Source: Paraglaciecola sp. L3A3 (lineage in GTDB: Bacteria; Pseudomonadota; Gammaproteobacteria; Enterobacterales; Alteromonadaceae). From it: a stretch of 64,000 nucleotides of DNA. The notes below the pieces were generated by a model. The model searched no databases. It was not told where the DNA came from and saw only the letters and a list, made by a program, of their open reading frames with translations. Shown here piece by piece: positions 1-9,457 of the stretch (positions are counted from its first letter, which is position 1; every line of letters starts with the position of its first letter). A program made the translations under genes and the position numbers. The DNA lies in assembly GCF_009796765.1 (NCBI RefSeq), contig NZ_CP047023.1, positions 3,207,501-3,271,500 on the forward strand. Direction: 5' to 3'.

Positions 1-1629
1 CGCCACTTCACATGAGTTTTGTTGTGGATATAGATAATACCGTCCGACCGCTTCAAGGCGCACCTTAGAGCCATCTTGACGAACAATGGTTAATGCCACA
101 TCTTTACTTTGATCAACACTGACAAGATCACATGACTTCTCGCGAGTCATGGGACCAGGTACAAAGTTATAACGTAAATTGATAGTTTCTTTGGTGTGGG
201 AATAAAAAAACTCTTGCAAACGACGTTCATCAGAAGGATTGAGAGGACGTAAATAAAACCGTTGATTTTGAATTTGAATACGAGAAATTTGCATTTCACC
301 TAACTCAGGGATATCGGTCGGCGTTTGTTTTTGGTAATTAGGTACCCAGAACTGCTTACGGATCTGTGCAAGAAGTCCATCTCTAAATTTAGGATGTGCC
401 ACCCGAATTAATTCAAGGGCTCGCTCACGCACACTTTTACCTTGTAAACTGGCAATACCAAACTCAGTCACTACAAAGTGCACATTACCTCGCGAGGTAA
501 CCACACCCGCGCCTTCCGATAACGTTGCCACTATGCGTGATACTTCACCATTTTTGGCCGTCGAAGGTAAGGCTATGACAGGTTTACCGTTTTTACTTTT
601 CGACGCCCCCGTGACAAAATCAACTTGCCCACCAATACCGCTGTAAAATCGATATCCAATAGAATCGGCCACCACTTGACCACTTAAATCCACTTCAAGA
701 GCACTATTAATGGCCACCATATTGTCGTTTTTAGCAATATTGGTGGGTTTATTCACATAGGCAGAAGGATAAAATTCAACATGTGGATTCATATCAACAA
801 AATCATACAGTTTTTGTGAGCCAAAACAAAAGCTGACCACAGTTTTACCTGGATGAAAAGTCTTGTATCTATTGTTCACAATGCCACGTTGAATTAGCTC
901 TACCAAACCATCACTGATCATTTCAGAATGGATGCCTAAGTTTTTATGTTGATATAAATAACGGGTAACGGCATCGGGAATTTTGCCTATGCCCAATTGC
1001 AAGGTAGCGCCGTCATCTATCAACATAGCTGAATATTGACCAATACGATCAACAATTTTAGTTGCTTCTGGCAAACTGACTTCAGGTAATTTTTGCTCGC
1101 ATTCGATAAATGCACTAAATTCACTGATATGTAAAAATGAATGTCCACATGTTCTTGGCATGAGTGGGTTCACTTGGGCAATAATATGCTTGGCAGCACG
1201 TGCCGCAGACATCACAACATCCACCGAGACTCCCAAGGAGCAATAGCCTAATTCGTCGGGTGGCGAGACCATAATTAAAGCCGCATCCAGAGGTAAGGTG
1301 TCATCAGTAAACAAACCTGATATTTCTGATAAAAAACACGGTGTATAGTCTGCGCGGCCTTCTTCAACCGCTTTCCTTATCAGGTCGCCGTAAATAAAAA
1401 AAGTATTTACTTTAAACTTTGCAGCATATTCAGGCAAAGCCCATTTATTATCTGACAATGTACTTATATGAGTTAGTTCAATATCGTTTAAGTGTTTACC
1501 ATCTTCAATAAGGCTATCAATTAGTGCATTAGGGACGCCTGCATTTGAGCCAATAAACACGCGGCTACCTGAATTGAGCATGCTATGCCAATCAACTTTA
1601 TTTGTGCATCGATATTTGGTCAACTGCAT
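1..1629 (-). CDS. Acetyl-CoA hydrolase/CoA-transferase family protein fused to a GNAT domain (3' end cut off)
   Basis: The frame opens with ATG at 1629 and stays open to base 1, giving 543 codons without a stop, so the C terminus lies outside the window. Residues 1 to about 430 resemble the acetyl-CoA hydrolase / 4-hydroxybutyrate CoA-transferase family. The conserved NSALEVDLSGQV segment should carry the catalytic glutamate, and a glycine-rich SGIGGQVDFVTGA stretch follows. From about residue 465 (ISRIQIQNQRFYLRPLNPSD) the sequence turns into the start of a GNAT acetyltransferase-like domain. The family moves or hydrolyses acyl-CoA thioesters. Divergent from the sensor kinase and near acs, it probably belongs to acetate or acyl-CoA metabolism; that role is inferred from context. 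Confidence 0.85.
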   Translation of the reverse strand, partial: MQLTKYRCTNKVDWHSMLNSGSRVFIGSNAGVPNALIDSLIEDGKHLNDIELTHISTLSDNKWALPEYAAKFKVNTFFIYGDLIRKAVEEGRADYTPCFLSEISGLFTDDTLPLDAALIMVSPPDELGYCSLGVSVDVVMSAARAAKHIIAQVNPLMPRTCGHSFLHISEFSAFIECEQKLPEVSLPEATKIVDRIGQYSAMLIDDGATLQLGIGKIPDAVTRYLYQHKNLGIHSEMISDGLVELIQRGIVNNRYKTFHPGKTVVSFCFGSQKLYDFVDMNPHVEFYPSAYVNKPTNIAKNDNMVAINSALEVDLSGQVVADSIGYRFYSGIGGQVDFVTGASKSKNGKPVIALPSTAKNGEVSRIVATLSEGAGVVTSRGNVHFVVTEFGIASLQGKSVRERALELIRVAHPKFRDGLLAQIRKQFWVPNYQKQTPTDIPELGEMQISRIQIQNQRFYLRPLNPSDERRLQEFFYSHTKETINLRYNFVPGPMTREKSCDLVSVDQSKDVALTIVRQDGSKVRLEAVGRYYLYPQQNSCEVA

Positions 1630-1996
1630 GAAACACCACTCTAGAAAAATGTTTAGTGATTATCTTATCAATAATAACGGCGAATTTATTAGAACCAGAG
1701 CCGTTTTTTTATATATTCTAGTTTGAGAATATCCAGTGATAAGCGCGAAGCTAATTTATTTGGAATTCAAGCCACGTATCTGTATTAATCGTCTCTTTGT
1801 GGATGTTGCTGACAATAAAATCTAACCATAATAGTTACGTTATAGCAGCGTTTAGTCAACACAGTGACGTAATGAATTTAAAGTCGATATTAGGGGCAGT
1901 CAATGTCGAAGTAAACGAGACCATGGTCTTAGTAAGATTTTGAATCAAGCTATGTTAAAGTCATAAACATTAGTATTTAATTGTTGGAAGAAGAGT
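1630..1996. other. Divergent intergenic region between the CoA-transferase and crbS genes
   Basis: This A+T-rich gap must hold the start signals of both divergent genes. A GGAAGAAG ribosome-binding site stands just before the ATG at 1997. I saw no convincing hairpin, small gene or strong sigma-70 promoter. Confidence 0.5.
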
Positions 1997-4900
1997 ATGG
2001 TCATAGGTTGGGTGATACTGGCAATTGGCTATTTGGCCGCTTTGTTTTGGATCGCCAGATGGGGTGACGGACATTCTGGCTTGGCCAAAATAATCACTTC
2101 ACACCCAGTGATCTATTCTTTAGCATTAGCTATTTATTGCACTGCTTGGACTTTTTTTGGTTCAGTAGGAGAAGCATCTCGTAATACATGGAACTACCTG
2201 CCTATATTACTTGGCCCTACCTTGTTGTATTTATTTGCTTATCGATTTCTACTTAAGCTGACCGGAGTCAGTAAAAAACAACATATCACAACTATCGCCG
2301 ATTTTATCTCGTCACGCTACGGCAAGCGACAACTTGTTGCACTACTCGTTACTATCATCGCATTACTGGCCACCATTCCTTATATCGCTTTGCAGTTAAA
2401 GGCCATAGGCTCAGCGTTTTTATTAGTCTCTGAACTGCACAATGCCAATGGTATTGTGCTTGGTGTGACTTTATTTATAGCCATTTTCTCTATTTACTTT
2501 GGTACCCAACGCACTGATGTGACCGAATATCGCCGGGGATTGATGTTGGCGATTAGCTTTGAATCTTTGGTCAAACTTTTCGCGCTTATTGTTGTAGCCG
2601 CTTATGGCTTTTTCTGGTGGCAACAAGCAAATAAAGGAGCGATTTTAACCTCATTTAGCACTGAACAAGCCATAAATAACTTTATGACAGTTCCTTTTTG
2701 GGCACAAACCTTTATGGCGGCTGCTGCAGTGATCTGTTTACCTCGACAATTTCATGTAGCAGTAGTCGATAACTTAAGCCTGTCTCATTTAAAAACCGCA
2801 CGCTGGTTATTTCCCTTGTATTTGTCTCTTATTGCTATAGTTATTCCTTTGATTGCGGTTGCTGGGAAAGCCATGCTGGGCGCAGAAAGTGAGCCTGATA
2901 CTTATGTACTGGGTATCGCCATTATGTCCGATTCTTTGCTGCTCAAAATGTTAGTTTTTTTAGGTGGCTTATCTGCTGCTACTGCCATGATAGTTGTTGC
3001 CACTCTGACTCTAAGTACTATGTTGACCAATGATGTCATCCTCCCAACATTACTATCTGCCAGCAAGCCTCATCAGTCTGCGCCAGATTACACTCGGCCC
3101 ATTTTGTTTATCCGCAGAGGAGTCATAGCAGGGATACTTTTACTAGCTTACCTATATCAACAGCAAATGACGGGAAGTCGTTCTCTGGCTTCCATAGGTT
3201 TGATTGCTTTTTCATTAGTTATCCAATTACTCCCTGCGATTGTTGGTGGCTTGTATTGGAAGCGTGGGCACGCTCATGGCGTATATGCTGGACTCATTGT
3301 GGGTGTTGTCGTGTGGGTGCTTTGGCTGATATTACCCATGATCAATGGCGAGGCAGATCTAATATTGCAAAATACAGCCATTAGCGAAGGAGCAATACTC
3401 AGTTTGATGGCTAACGGCATTGCATATATTGCATTTTCTATTTTGTCCGAACCACGATTGATTGATCGTGTTCAGGCTGAAGCCTTTGTTACCCCGTTGA
3501 ATGGGCGAAGTGAGAATATTAATAAACAAAACCATACCACTACCATAGGTGATCTTGGTACTTTATTGTCGAGATTTTTAGGCGAAAATCGCAGCCAACA
3601 ATTACTGCAGGACTATCAACTGCAACACAAAGTCACTCTCGAATTAACTGACAGTCCTGATGAAATATTCTTAGTCTTTTGCGAACGCGCCTTGGGCGGA
3701 GGTATTGGTGCGTCCAGCGCTAAAGTACTTATTGACAGTATATTAAGTGGTAAACGTATGAACTTTGAAGAGGTGGTTAACTTCTTCGACGACACTACTC
3801 AAGCAATTCAATTTAACATTAGCGCTTTATTTACTTCTTTAGAAAGTTTGGAACAAGGTATAAGTGTAATTGATAAAGACCTCAATCTGGTCGCTTGGAA
3901 CAAAAGTTACCTTGATTTATTTGATTATCCAAGGGAATTGATTAGTGTCGGTACACCAATAGAAACCCTGATACGTTATAATGCCGATCACGGTGAGTGT
4001 GGCGTTGGAGATATAGAGTTACTAGTACAAAAACGTTTACAACATATGAAAGTGGGCACCAGTCATCGCTTTTTACGCCAACGAAGTGATGGAAAAATGA
4101 TTGAAATGGTGGGCAATCCCCTCCCTGGTGGAGGTTTTGTCACCAGTTTTAATGATGTGACTGAACACATAGAGATCCAACATGCGCTAAAGGAAGCGAA
4201 TATTGATCTTGAAAACAGAATTCAAAAACGCTCCCAAGAAGTACAAACTATTAATGCAGAGTTACATACAGAAATCGCTCGACGTGGTGAAGCAGAAAAG
4301 AAACTGGTTAATGCTCGTAAAGTAGCTGAGCAAGCTAATGCCAGCAAGACCCGTTTTTTGGCGTCAGCCAGTCACGACATATTACAACCTCTAAATGCCG
4401 CCAAATTATATTTAAGTGCTATACAAGAAACACAGTTAACAGGGGATGTTAATAAACTTGTAAAAAAACTAGGTGATAGTTTAAATGCTAGTGAAGTGTT
4501 GATCGGTACTTTATTAGATATCGCTCGGCTTGACCAAGGAGAGATGCAACCTAAAATGAGCTCCATAGCGTTACTGCCTTTAATTAGGCCGCTTATGGAA
4601 GAATTCAATATGTGCGCACAAGCAAAGGGACTAAATTTACATGGCCGACTACAAGACCTATGGGTGCAGAGCGATCGTACCTACTTGTACCGAATACTGC
4701 AAAATTTACTGTCCAATGCCATTAAATATACTCATAAGGGCAAAGTTTTACTTAGCGTACGTAAACGTCAGACGAGTGTTCTGATCCAAGTCTGGGATAC
4801 TGGATGTGGAATTGACGATATTGAGCAAGACAAAATATTTGCAGATTTTTACCGTATAAAAGACCATTCCGAACAGGGAGTTGGCTTAGGGCTTGGTGTT

Positions 4901-5425
4901 GTTGCTAGGCTAAGTGAACAGCTAGATGTCCCCTTAACGGTAAGATCTGTGCTGGGTAAAGGAAGTTGTTTTTCTATTCTATTACCCCGTATTAATGCAC
5001 AAACATCACAGATGCTTGAACAAAAGCCTAAATCGTCTCAGGCCTTAGCAAGCCTTAGGGTACTTTGTGTAGATGATAAACTAGAAAACCTTGACGGGAT
5101 GAATGCTTTATTAAGCAAGTGGTCGGTAAATTTTACGGGAGCCCGTGGTACTCAGGAAGCTTTTAAAACTCTTGATAATTCCATCCCCCAAGTATTAATA
5201 ATGGATTATCATTTGCAGGAGGATTACAACGGTTTGCAATTAATCGAACTTATTCGTGAAAAATTGGATTATGCTATTCCAGCGATACTGGTCACAGCAA
5301 ATGAACAGGAAGATATCCACACTCGTTGTACTGAAGCCAATTGTGCTTATCTAAATAAACCAGTTAAACCGGCTAAGTTGAGAGCTCTGTTACAGGCGGC
5401 GCTAATTCAAGTTGCGAAGCAATAA
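1997..5425 (+). CDS. crbS: CrbS-like hybrid sensor histidine kinase with sodium:solute symporter-like sensor domain
   Basis: This 1142-residue protein begins with a multi-helix membrane region (about 1-480) resembling sodium:solute symporters. A PAS-like segment follows (about 620-745), then a coiled linker and a HisKA domain with the phospho-accepting histidine in SASHD (His793). The ATPase domain shows the N-box NLLSNAIKY and the DTGCGI motif near 934. A C-terminal receiver (about 1022-1138) has Asp1070 as likely phosphate acceptor. In Vibrio and relatives CrbS with CrbR switches on acs to scavenge acetate; the symporter fold may sense or carry the signal. The LuxR-type regulator gene and acs lie immediately downstream on the opposite strand, which supports the name. 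The last 53 bases overlap the 3' end of the regulator gene. Confidence 0.85.
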   Translation: MVIGWVILAIGYLAALFWIARWGDGHSGLAKIITSHPVIYSLALAIYCTAWTFFGSVGEASRNTWNYLPILLGPTLLYLFAYRFLLKLTGVSKKQHITTIADFISSRYGKRQLVALLVTIIALLATIPYIALQLKAIGSAFLLVSELHNANGIVLGVTLFIAIFSIYFGTQRTDVTEYRRGLMLAISFESLVKLFALIVVAAYGFFWWQQANKGAILTSFSTEQAINNFMTVPFWAQTFMAAAAVICLPRQFHVAVVDNLSLSHLKTARWLFPLYLSLIAIVIPLIAVAGKAMLGAESEPDTYVLGIAIMSDSLLLKMLVFLGGLSAATAMIVVATLTLSTMLTNDVILPTLLSASKPHQSAPDYTRPILFIRRGVIAGILLLAYLYQQQMTGSRSLASIGLIAFSLVIQLLPAIVGGLYWKRGHAHGVYAGLIVGVVVWVLWLILPMINGEADLILQNTAISEGAILSLMANGIAYIAFSILSEPRLIDRVQAEAFVTPLNGRSENINKQNHTTTIGDLGTLLSRFLGENRSQQLLQDYQLQHKVTLELTDSPDEIFLVFCERALGGGIGASSAKVLIDSILSGKRMNFEEVVNFFDDTTQAIQFNISALFTSLESLEQGISVIDKDLNLVAWNKSYLDLFDYPRELISVGTPIETLIRYNADHGECGVGDIELLVQKRLQHMKVGTSHRFLRQRSDGKMIEMVGNPLPGGGFVTSFNDVTEHIEIQHALKEANIDLENRIQKRSQEVQTINAELHTEIARRGEAEKKLVNARKVAEQANASKTRFLASASHDILQPLNAAKLYLSAIQETQLTGDVNKLVKKLGDSLNASEVLIGTLLDIARLDQGEMQPKMSSIALLPLIRPLMEEFNMCAQAKGLNLHGRLQDLWVQSDRTYLYRILQNLLSNAIKYTHKGKVLLSVRKRQTSVLIQVWDTGCGIDDIEQDKIFADFYRIKDHSEQGVGLGLGVVARLSEQLDVPLTVRSVLGKGSCFSILLPRINAQTSQMLEQKPKSSQALASLRVLCVDDKLENLDGMNALLSKWSVNFTGARGTQEAFKTLDNSIPQVLIMDYHLQEDYNGLQLIELIREKLDYAIPAILVTANEQEDIHTRCTEANCAYLNKPVKPAKLRALLQAALIQVAKQ

Positions 5426-6032
5426 GCACAGCTTGAGTCCGGTTATTGATATGTAATTTTTTGAAAATTGCGGTGACATGGGCTTTAACTGTTGCCGTAG
5501 CAATATTCAGATTGTAGCCAATTTGTTTATTTAATAATCCGTCACGCATATAACATAGCACTTTATACTGGGCTGGGGTCAGGCTGGATACCTTATCAGC
5601 CAACTCGGTAAATTCACTGTCTAATTCAACTTCGCTTGCCGCAAAACTTTCTGGCAACCACACATCACCTTCAAGCATAGTATTAACTGCTTCGGCAATT
5701 TGTGCCGCGCCGGTTGTTTTTGGTATAAAACCCAATGCCCCTAGATTAATAACTTTAGACACAATATTTTTGTCTTCTATACCTGATATCACGGTAACTG
5801 GGAGGTCTGCAAATAGTTTGCGTATGTGAATTAAACCGAACAAGTCGCCACTGCCCGGCATATGTAGGTCGAGTAGCAATAAATCAATATCTAGATCTTG
5901 TTGAAGAAGGCTGACAGTCTCGGTCAGATCGCTCGCTTCTATTATCTCTAAGGGGTCAAAATGGGACGCTAAGGCACTACTAAGAGCGTCACGATATAAT
6001 GGATGATCATCAGCAATTAGTAGCCTTAGCAT
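5373..6032 (-). CDS. crbR: CrbR-like LuxR-family response regulator
   Basis: The 219-residue protein has an N-terminal receiver with acidic pair DD at 8-9 and likely phosphorylated Asp55 in LLLLDLHMP. A LuxR/NarL-type helix-turn-helix follows at about 150-210 (LTPAQYKVLCYMRDGLLNKQ, then ATATVKAHV). It starts 26 bases after the acs stop on the same strand, so acs and this gene probably share a transcript. Its 3' end overlaps the convergent sensor-kinase gene by 53 bases. By analogy with the CrbS/CrbR acetate switch it should activate acs once phosphorylated by the neighbouring kinase. The pairing rests on gene context and domain type, not on direct evidence. Confidence 0.85.
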   Translation of the reverse strand: MLRLLIADDHPLYRDALSSALASHFDPLEIIEASDLTETVSLLQQDLDIDLLLLDLHMPGSGDLFGLIHIRKLFADLPVTVISGIEDKNIVSKVINLGALGFIPKTTGAAQIAEAVNTMLEGDVWLPESFAASEVELDSEFTELADKVSSLTPAQYKVLCYMRDGLLNKQIGYNLNIATATVKAHVTAIFKKLHINNRTQAVLIASQLELAPPVTELST

Positions 6033-6058
6033 AGTGTTCCCATAAAGTTATCGTTTTA

Positions 6059-7999
6059 TTATTTATTCAACCTTTGTTGGATCAGTGTATCAACAACTGA
6101 TGGGTCTGCCAATGTCGATGTATCACCTAATTGTTCATATTCGTTAGCAGCAATTTTACGCAAAATTCTGCGCATGATTTTCCCCGATCGGGTTTTGGGT
6201 AATGCATGAGTCCACTGAATCAAATCAGGTGTGGCAATTGGACTAAGTTCTTTACGGACCCAATTGATCACATCTTTGGTAAGCGCATCATCACATACTA
6301 CGCCCTCAATTGGCGTGACATAAACGTAGATCCCTTGGCCTTTTATATTATGGGGATAACCCACAACAGCTGCTTCTGCAATGGCTTCATGTGAAACTAA
6401 AGCACTTTCAATTTCAGCCGTACCTAGACGGTGGCCAGAGACATTCAGAACATCGTCTACTCGTCCAGTAATCCAATAGTAGCCATCTTCATCTCGCCTA
6501 GCCCCATCCCCAGTGAAATAGTTACCTTTATAAGTGGTGAAATAAGTTTGAATAAAACGTTGGTGATCACCATAAACAGTTCGCGCTTGTCCAGGCCAGC
6601 TATCTTTTATTATCAAATTACCTTCTGTCGCTCCTTCTAGTTCTGTGCCCTCACTGTCAACCAATGCAGGTTGAATACCAAACAATGGACGTGTTGCAGA
6701 ACCAGGTTTTAAAGGGGTGATACTTGGTAAAGGTGAAATCATCAATCCACCTGTTTCAGTTTGCCACCAAGTATCAACAATAGGACATCGTCCTTTGCCA
6801 ATTTTTTCGTAATACCAATTCCATGCTTCAGGGTTAATCGGCTCACCAACGGTTCCCAATAAACGCAGAGATTCTCCGCTGATCCCCTGTGCCGCACGAT
6901 CACCTTGGGCCATCAATGCTCGAATAGCAGTGGGAGCCGTATATAAAATATTAACTTTGTGTTTATCGACAATTTGCCCTATCCGGCGAACATCCGGATA
7001 GGTAGGCACACCTTCAAATAGTAAAGTTGTTGCTCCATTTGCCAATGGCCCGTAAATCATATAACTATGACCTGTTATCCATCCAACATCAGCTGCGGAC
7101 CAAAAAACTTCACCTTTGTGATAGTCGAATACATATTCGTGTGTCATGGCTGCGTATAACAAATAACCACCTGTCGTATGCACCACCCCTTTAGGCTGCC
7201 CGGTTGAACCTGAGGTATACAGAATAAATAAAGGATCTTCAGCATTCATGACTTCTGGTTCACACTCAGCGGGACAATCTGCTACAAGTTCATGCCACCA
7301 GAAATCTTTTGCATGCCAATCTACCTCTGAACCAACATGTTTAAACACAACAACATGTTCCAAAGTTGCGCATTCATGCTCTTCAAGTGCCACATCAACA
7401 TTCGCTTTTAATGGTACCGTTTTGCCTGCACGCATACCTTGATCGGCGGTTATTAAGACTTTTGCGCCACAGTTTTCGATACGATCTGCAATTGAGTTTG
7501 GGGAAAACCCACCAAAAATAACTGAATGCACCGCCCCTATTCTTGCACATGCCAGCATTGCATAAGCAGCTTGAGGAACCATAGGCATATAAATAGCCAC
7601 ACGATCGCCCTTTACTACGCCTAATTTTTTTAGTCCATTTGCTAGTTTTGACACTTCGTCGTGTAAGCTTTGGTAACTAATTAACTCACAGGACTGAGGA
7701 TCATCTCCTTCCCAAATGATGGCAGTAACATGACTGCGGTTTTCAAGATGACGGTCAATGCAGTTATAAGATACATTAAGCTGACCATCCTCGAACCATT
7801 TGATAGATAAGTTATTTGGGTCGAAAGAAGTGTTTTTAATAATAGAGGGGGCTTTGTACCAGTCTAATCTTTTCGCTTGTTCAGCCCAAAATTCATCTGG
7901 TGATTTCACCGACTGTTTATAGAGTTCAAGATAAGCTTGTTCGGTTAAATGACTATTTATTTTTGCCTGTTCAGGCACCGGATATATTTTTTCTACCAT
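6059..7999 (-). CDS. acs: Acetyl-CoA synthetase (AMP-forming)
   Basis: At 646 residues this is full length for acetate:CoA ligase, which makes acetyl-CoA from acetate, ATP and CoA through an acetyl-adenylate. The P-loop-like motif [14 protein letters not shown] is at 261-274. The conserved TWWQTETGG follows, and the C-terminal domain ends with [11 protein letters not shown], where Lys607 is the catalytic lysine that is acetylated in the family. The gene is divergent from a DcaP-type porin and directly upstream of the crbR-like regulator. Together with the CrbS-like kinase this forms a compact acetate-scavenging unit. The start at [11 protein letters not shown] is normal for the family. Confidence 0.97.
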   Translation of the reverse strand: MVEKIYPVPEQAKINSHLTEQAYLELYKQSVKSPDEFWAEQAKRLDWYKAPSIIKNTSFDPNNLSIKWFEDGQLNVSYNCIDRHLENRSHVTAIIWEGDDPQSCELISYQSLHDEVSKLANGLKKLGVVKGDRVAIYMPMVPQAAYAMLACARIGAVHSVIFGGFSPNSIADRIENCGAKVLITADQGMRAGKTVPLKANVDVALEEHECATLEHVVVFKHVGSEVDWHAKDFWWHELVADCPAECEPEVMNAEDPLFILYTSGSTGQPKGVVHTTGGYLLYAAMTHEYVFDYHKGEVFWSAADVGWITGHSYMIYGPLANGATTLLFEGVPTYPDVRRIGQIVDKHKVNILYTAPTAIRALMAQGDRAAQGISGESLRLLGTVGEPINPEAWNWYYEKIGKGRCPIVDTWWQTETGGLMISPLPSITPLKPGSATRPLFGIQPALVDSEGTELEGATEGNLIIKDSWPGQARTVYGDHQRFIQTYFTTYKGNYFTGDGARRDEDGYYWITGRVDDVLNVSGHRLGTAEIESALVSHEAIAEAAVVGYPHNIKGQGIYVYVTPIEGVVCDDALTKDVINWVRKELSPIATPDLIQWTHALPKTRSGKIMRRILRKIAANEYEQLGDTSTLADPSVVDTLIQQRLNK

Positions 8000-8067
8000 G
8001 TCTACATTCCATATTCTGTATAAATTTCATTGAGATACTTTATTCTCATCAGAAAACATGGAAATGG

Positions 8068-8077
8068 GACTTTAGTC
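8068..8077. promoter_or_regulatory. Candidate palindromic operator between acs and the DcaP-type porin
   Basis: The sequence gactttagtc has the inverted repeat GACT-N2-AGTC, and it sits near the middle of the 156-base divergent region between acs and the porin. It could be a binding site for the CrbR-like regulator or another factor acting on both genes. This is pattern reading only; no consensus was matched. Confidence 0.25.
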
Positions 8078-8155
8078 TTATAGACCATGAGCTTATATGC
8101 AATTTGATAATTCTGGTTCAAAGTTTACAAAGATTTAACACTCTAGGACAAACAC

Positions 8156-9274
8156 ATGAATAACATCATAAAGAAAAGCACAGCACTTGGTCTATTGCTT
8201 GTGGGTACTCAGCTCATTAGTTCAACGGCCAATGCAGCGCCATTCGAAATAGACTTCAAAAATGGTAACAAGATCAAGTTTGGCGGCTATTTAAAAGCTG
8301 ATGCACGATATGTCAGTGGAGATTTAAATTACCAGGATTATTGGATAGGCAATAATCCTGGGGCAGTAGATACTTCTAAACTGGGATTAAATATAAAAGA
8401 AAGCCGCTTCAACATTTCTTATATTCATGGTGATTGGACTGGCTTTGTTGAAATGGATTTTTACGGTGGCGGCGGGAACGAAATTATTAGTAATTCTGTG
8501 AACCCACGTTTACGTCATGCTTTCGTAAAAAACAAAAACTGGTTAATCGGTCAAACATGGTCAACTTTTATGCCTCTAGCTGCTTTGGTTGAATCTTTAG
8601 ATTTTGGTGGACCAATGGTTGCAGAAGGATTTATAAGACAAGTGCAGATCCGATATTCCGTTGGGAATTGGCAATTTGCTTTAGAAAACTCACAGACCTT
8701 TGGAGACAATGACGGCAATGGAGTATCGGGCAATGTTGGCGTAACTGGCAGCAATAATGATCCAGATAGTAAGATGCCAGATTTTGTAGCCAGATATAAC
8801 TTTCAAGGTGATTGGGGACAAGCGAGCGTAGCAGGATTATTAAGAAAAGTAGACCAAGGTGGAATCGATGCCACAGCGACAGCGATTAGCCTTTCCGGTA
8901 AAATAAACTCAATTGGTAAAGACGATATTCGTTTTCAGTTAACACTTGGCGAATCAGGTCGTTACGCCGGAATCACGTTAGCTACAGATATTGTTGTTGA
9001 CCCAATAAGCAATGAAACAAAAACAGAGGACACAACGGCTTGGTATGTTGGATATAGAAGAATGTGGAGCGATGAGTATCGCAGTACAATTTTTTACGGT
9101 AATGGTGAAACCGATATTCTAGGACATGACCGTTCTCATTACGCTGTTAACCTTATCAGGCAATACACGCCTAACATGATAATTGGTGTTGAGCTTGGTA
9201 AATATGTTGTCGATGACGGAGGTTTAGATCTTGATTCGAGCTATCTGCAAACTTCAGTGAAGTTCACCTTATAG
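8156..9274 (+). CDS. DcaP-family trimeric outer-membrane porin
   Basis: The 372-residue product has a clear signal peptide ending ANA at residue 27. Alternating beta-barrel sequence follows, ending in the typical aromatic outer-membrane terminus (SVKFTL). The start KFGGYLKADARYV and the later EVSRF-like strand KESRFNIS are characteristic of DcaP-like proteins, which pass small carboxylates and similar solutes. It is divergent from acs across 156 bases, which suggests that it supplies organic acids such as acetate; that substrate is inferred. The next gene, pnp, is convergent, and a shared terminator stands between them. Confidence 0.8.
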   Translation: MNNIIKKSTALGLLLVGTQLISSTANAAPFEIDFKNGNKIKFGGYLKADARYVSGDLNYQDYWIGNNPGAVDTSKLGLNIKESRFNISYIHGDWTGFVEMDFYGGGGNEIISNSVNPRLRHAFVKNKNWLIGQTWSTFMPLAALVESLDFGGPMVAEGFIRQVQIRYSVGNWQFALENSQTFGDNDGNGVSGNVGVTGSNNDPDSKMPDFVARYNFQGDWGQASVAGLLRKVDQGGIDATATAISLSGKINSIGKDDIRFQLTLGESGRYAGITLATDIVVDPISNETKTEDTTAWYVGYRRMWSDEYRSTIFYGNGETDILGHDRSHYAVNLIRQYTPNMIIGVELGKYVVDDGGLDLDSSYLQTSVKFTL

Positions 9275-9327
9275 GTTTAAGACTTGTTAGCCCCAATCCG
9301 GCAATAAATCTTAATGGATATAAAATA

Positions 9328-9384
9328 ATACCAACTCCAATAAATGTACACTCAGCGAGAATTTAATGGAATTGGTAGTATTCA
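9328..9384. repeat. Dispersed short repeat, copy 1
   Basis: This element holds ataccaa followed 21 bases later by cactcagcgagaatttaa (9349-9366), then a partial inverted copy of the start (ggaattggtagtat). The same 18-base core recurs at 53880-53897, again preceded by ataccaa. It looks like a small interspersed repeat with imperfect inverted ends. Confidence 0.5.
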
Positions 9385-9404
9385 GTTTGATGTGTAATAC
9401 CAAT

Positions 9405-9432
9405 AAAAAAGGAGCCTTGCGGCTCCTTTTTA
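9405..9432 (-). terminator. Bidirectional intrinsic terminator between the porin and pnp
   Basis: An 11-base perfect stem (aaaaaggagcc / ggctccttttt) encloses a 4-base loop. Runs of A and T on either side let it end transcripts from both convergent genes. Confidence 0.85.
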
Positions 9433-9457
9433 GGTTTTAACTTAACTCAGCGATAAC

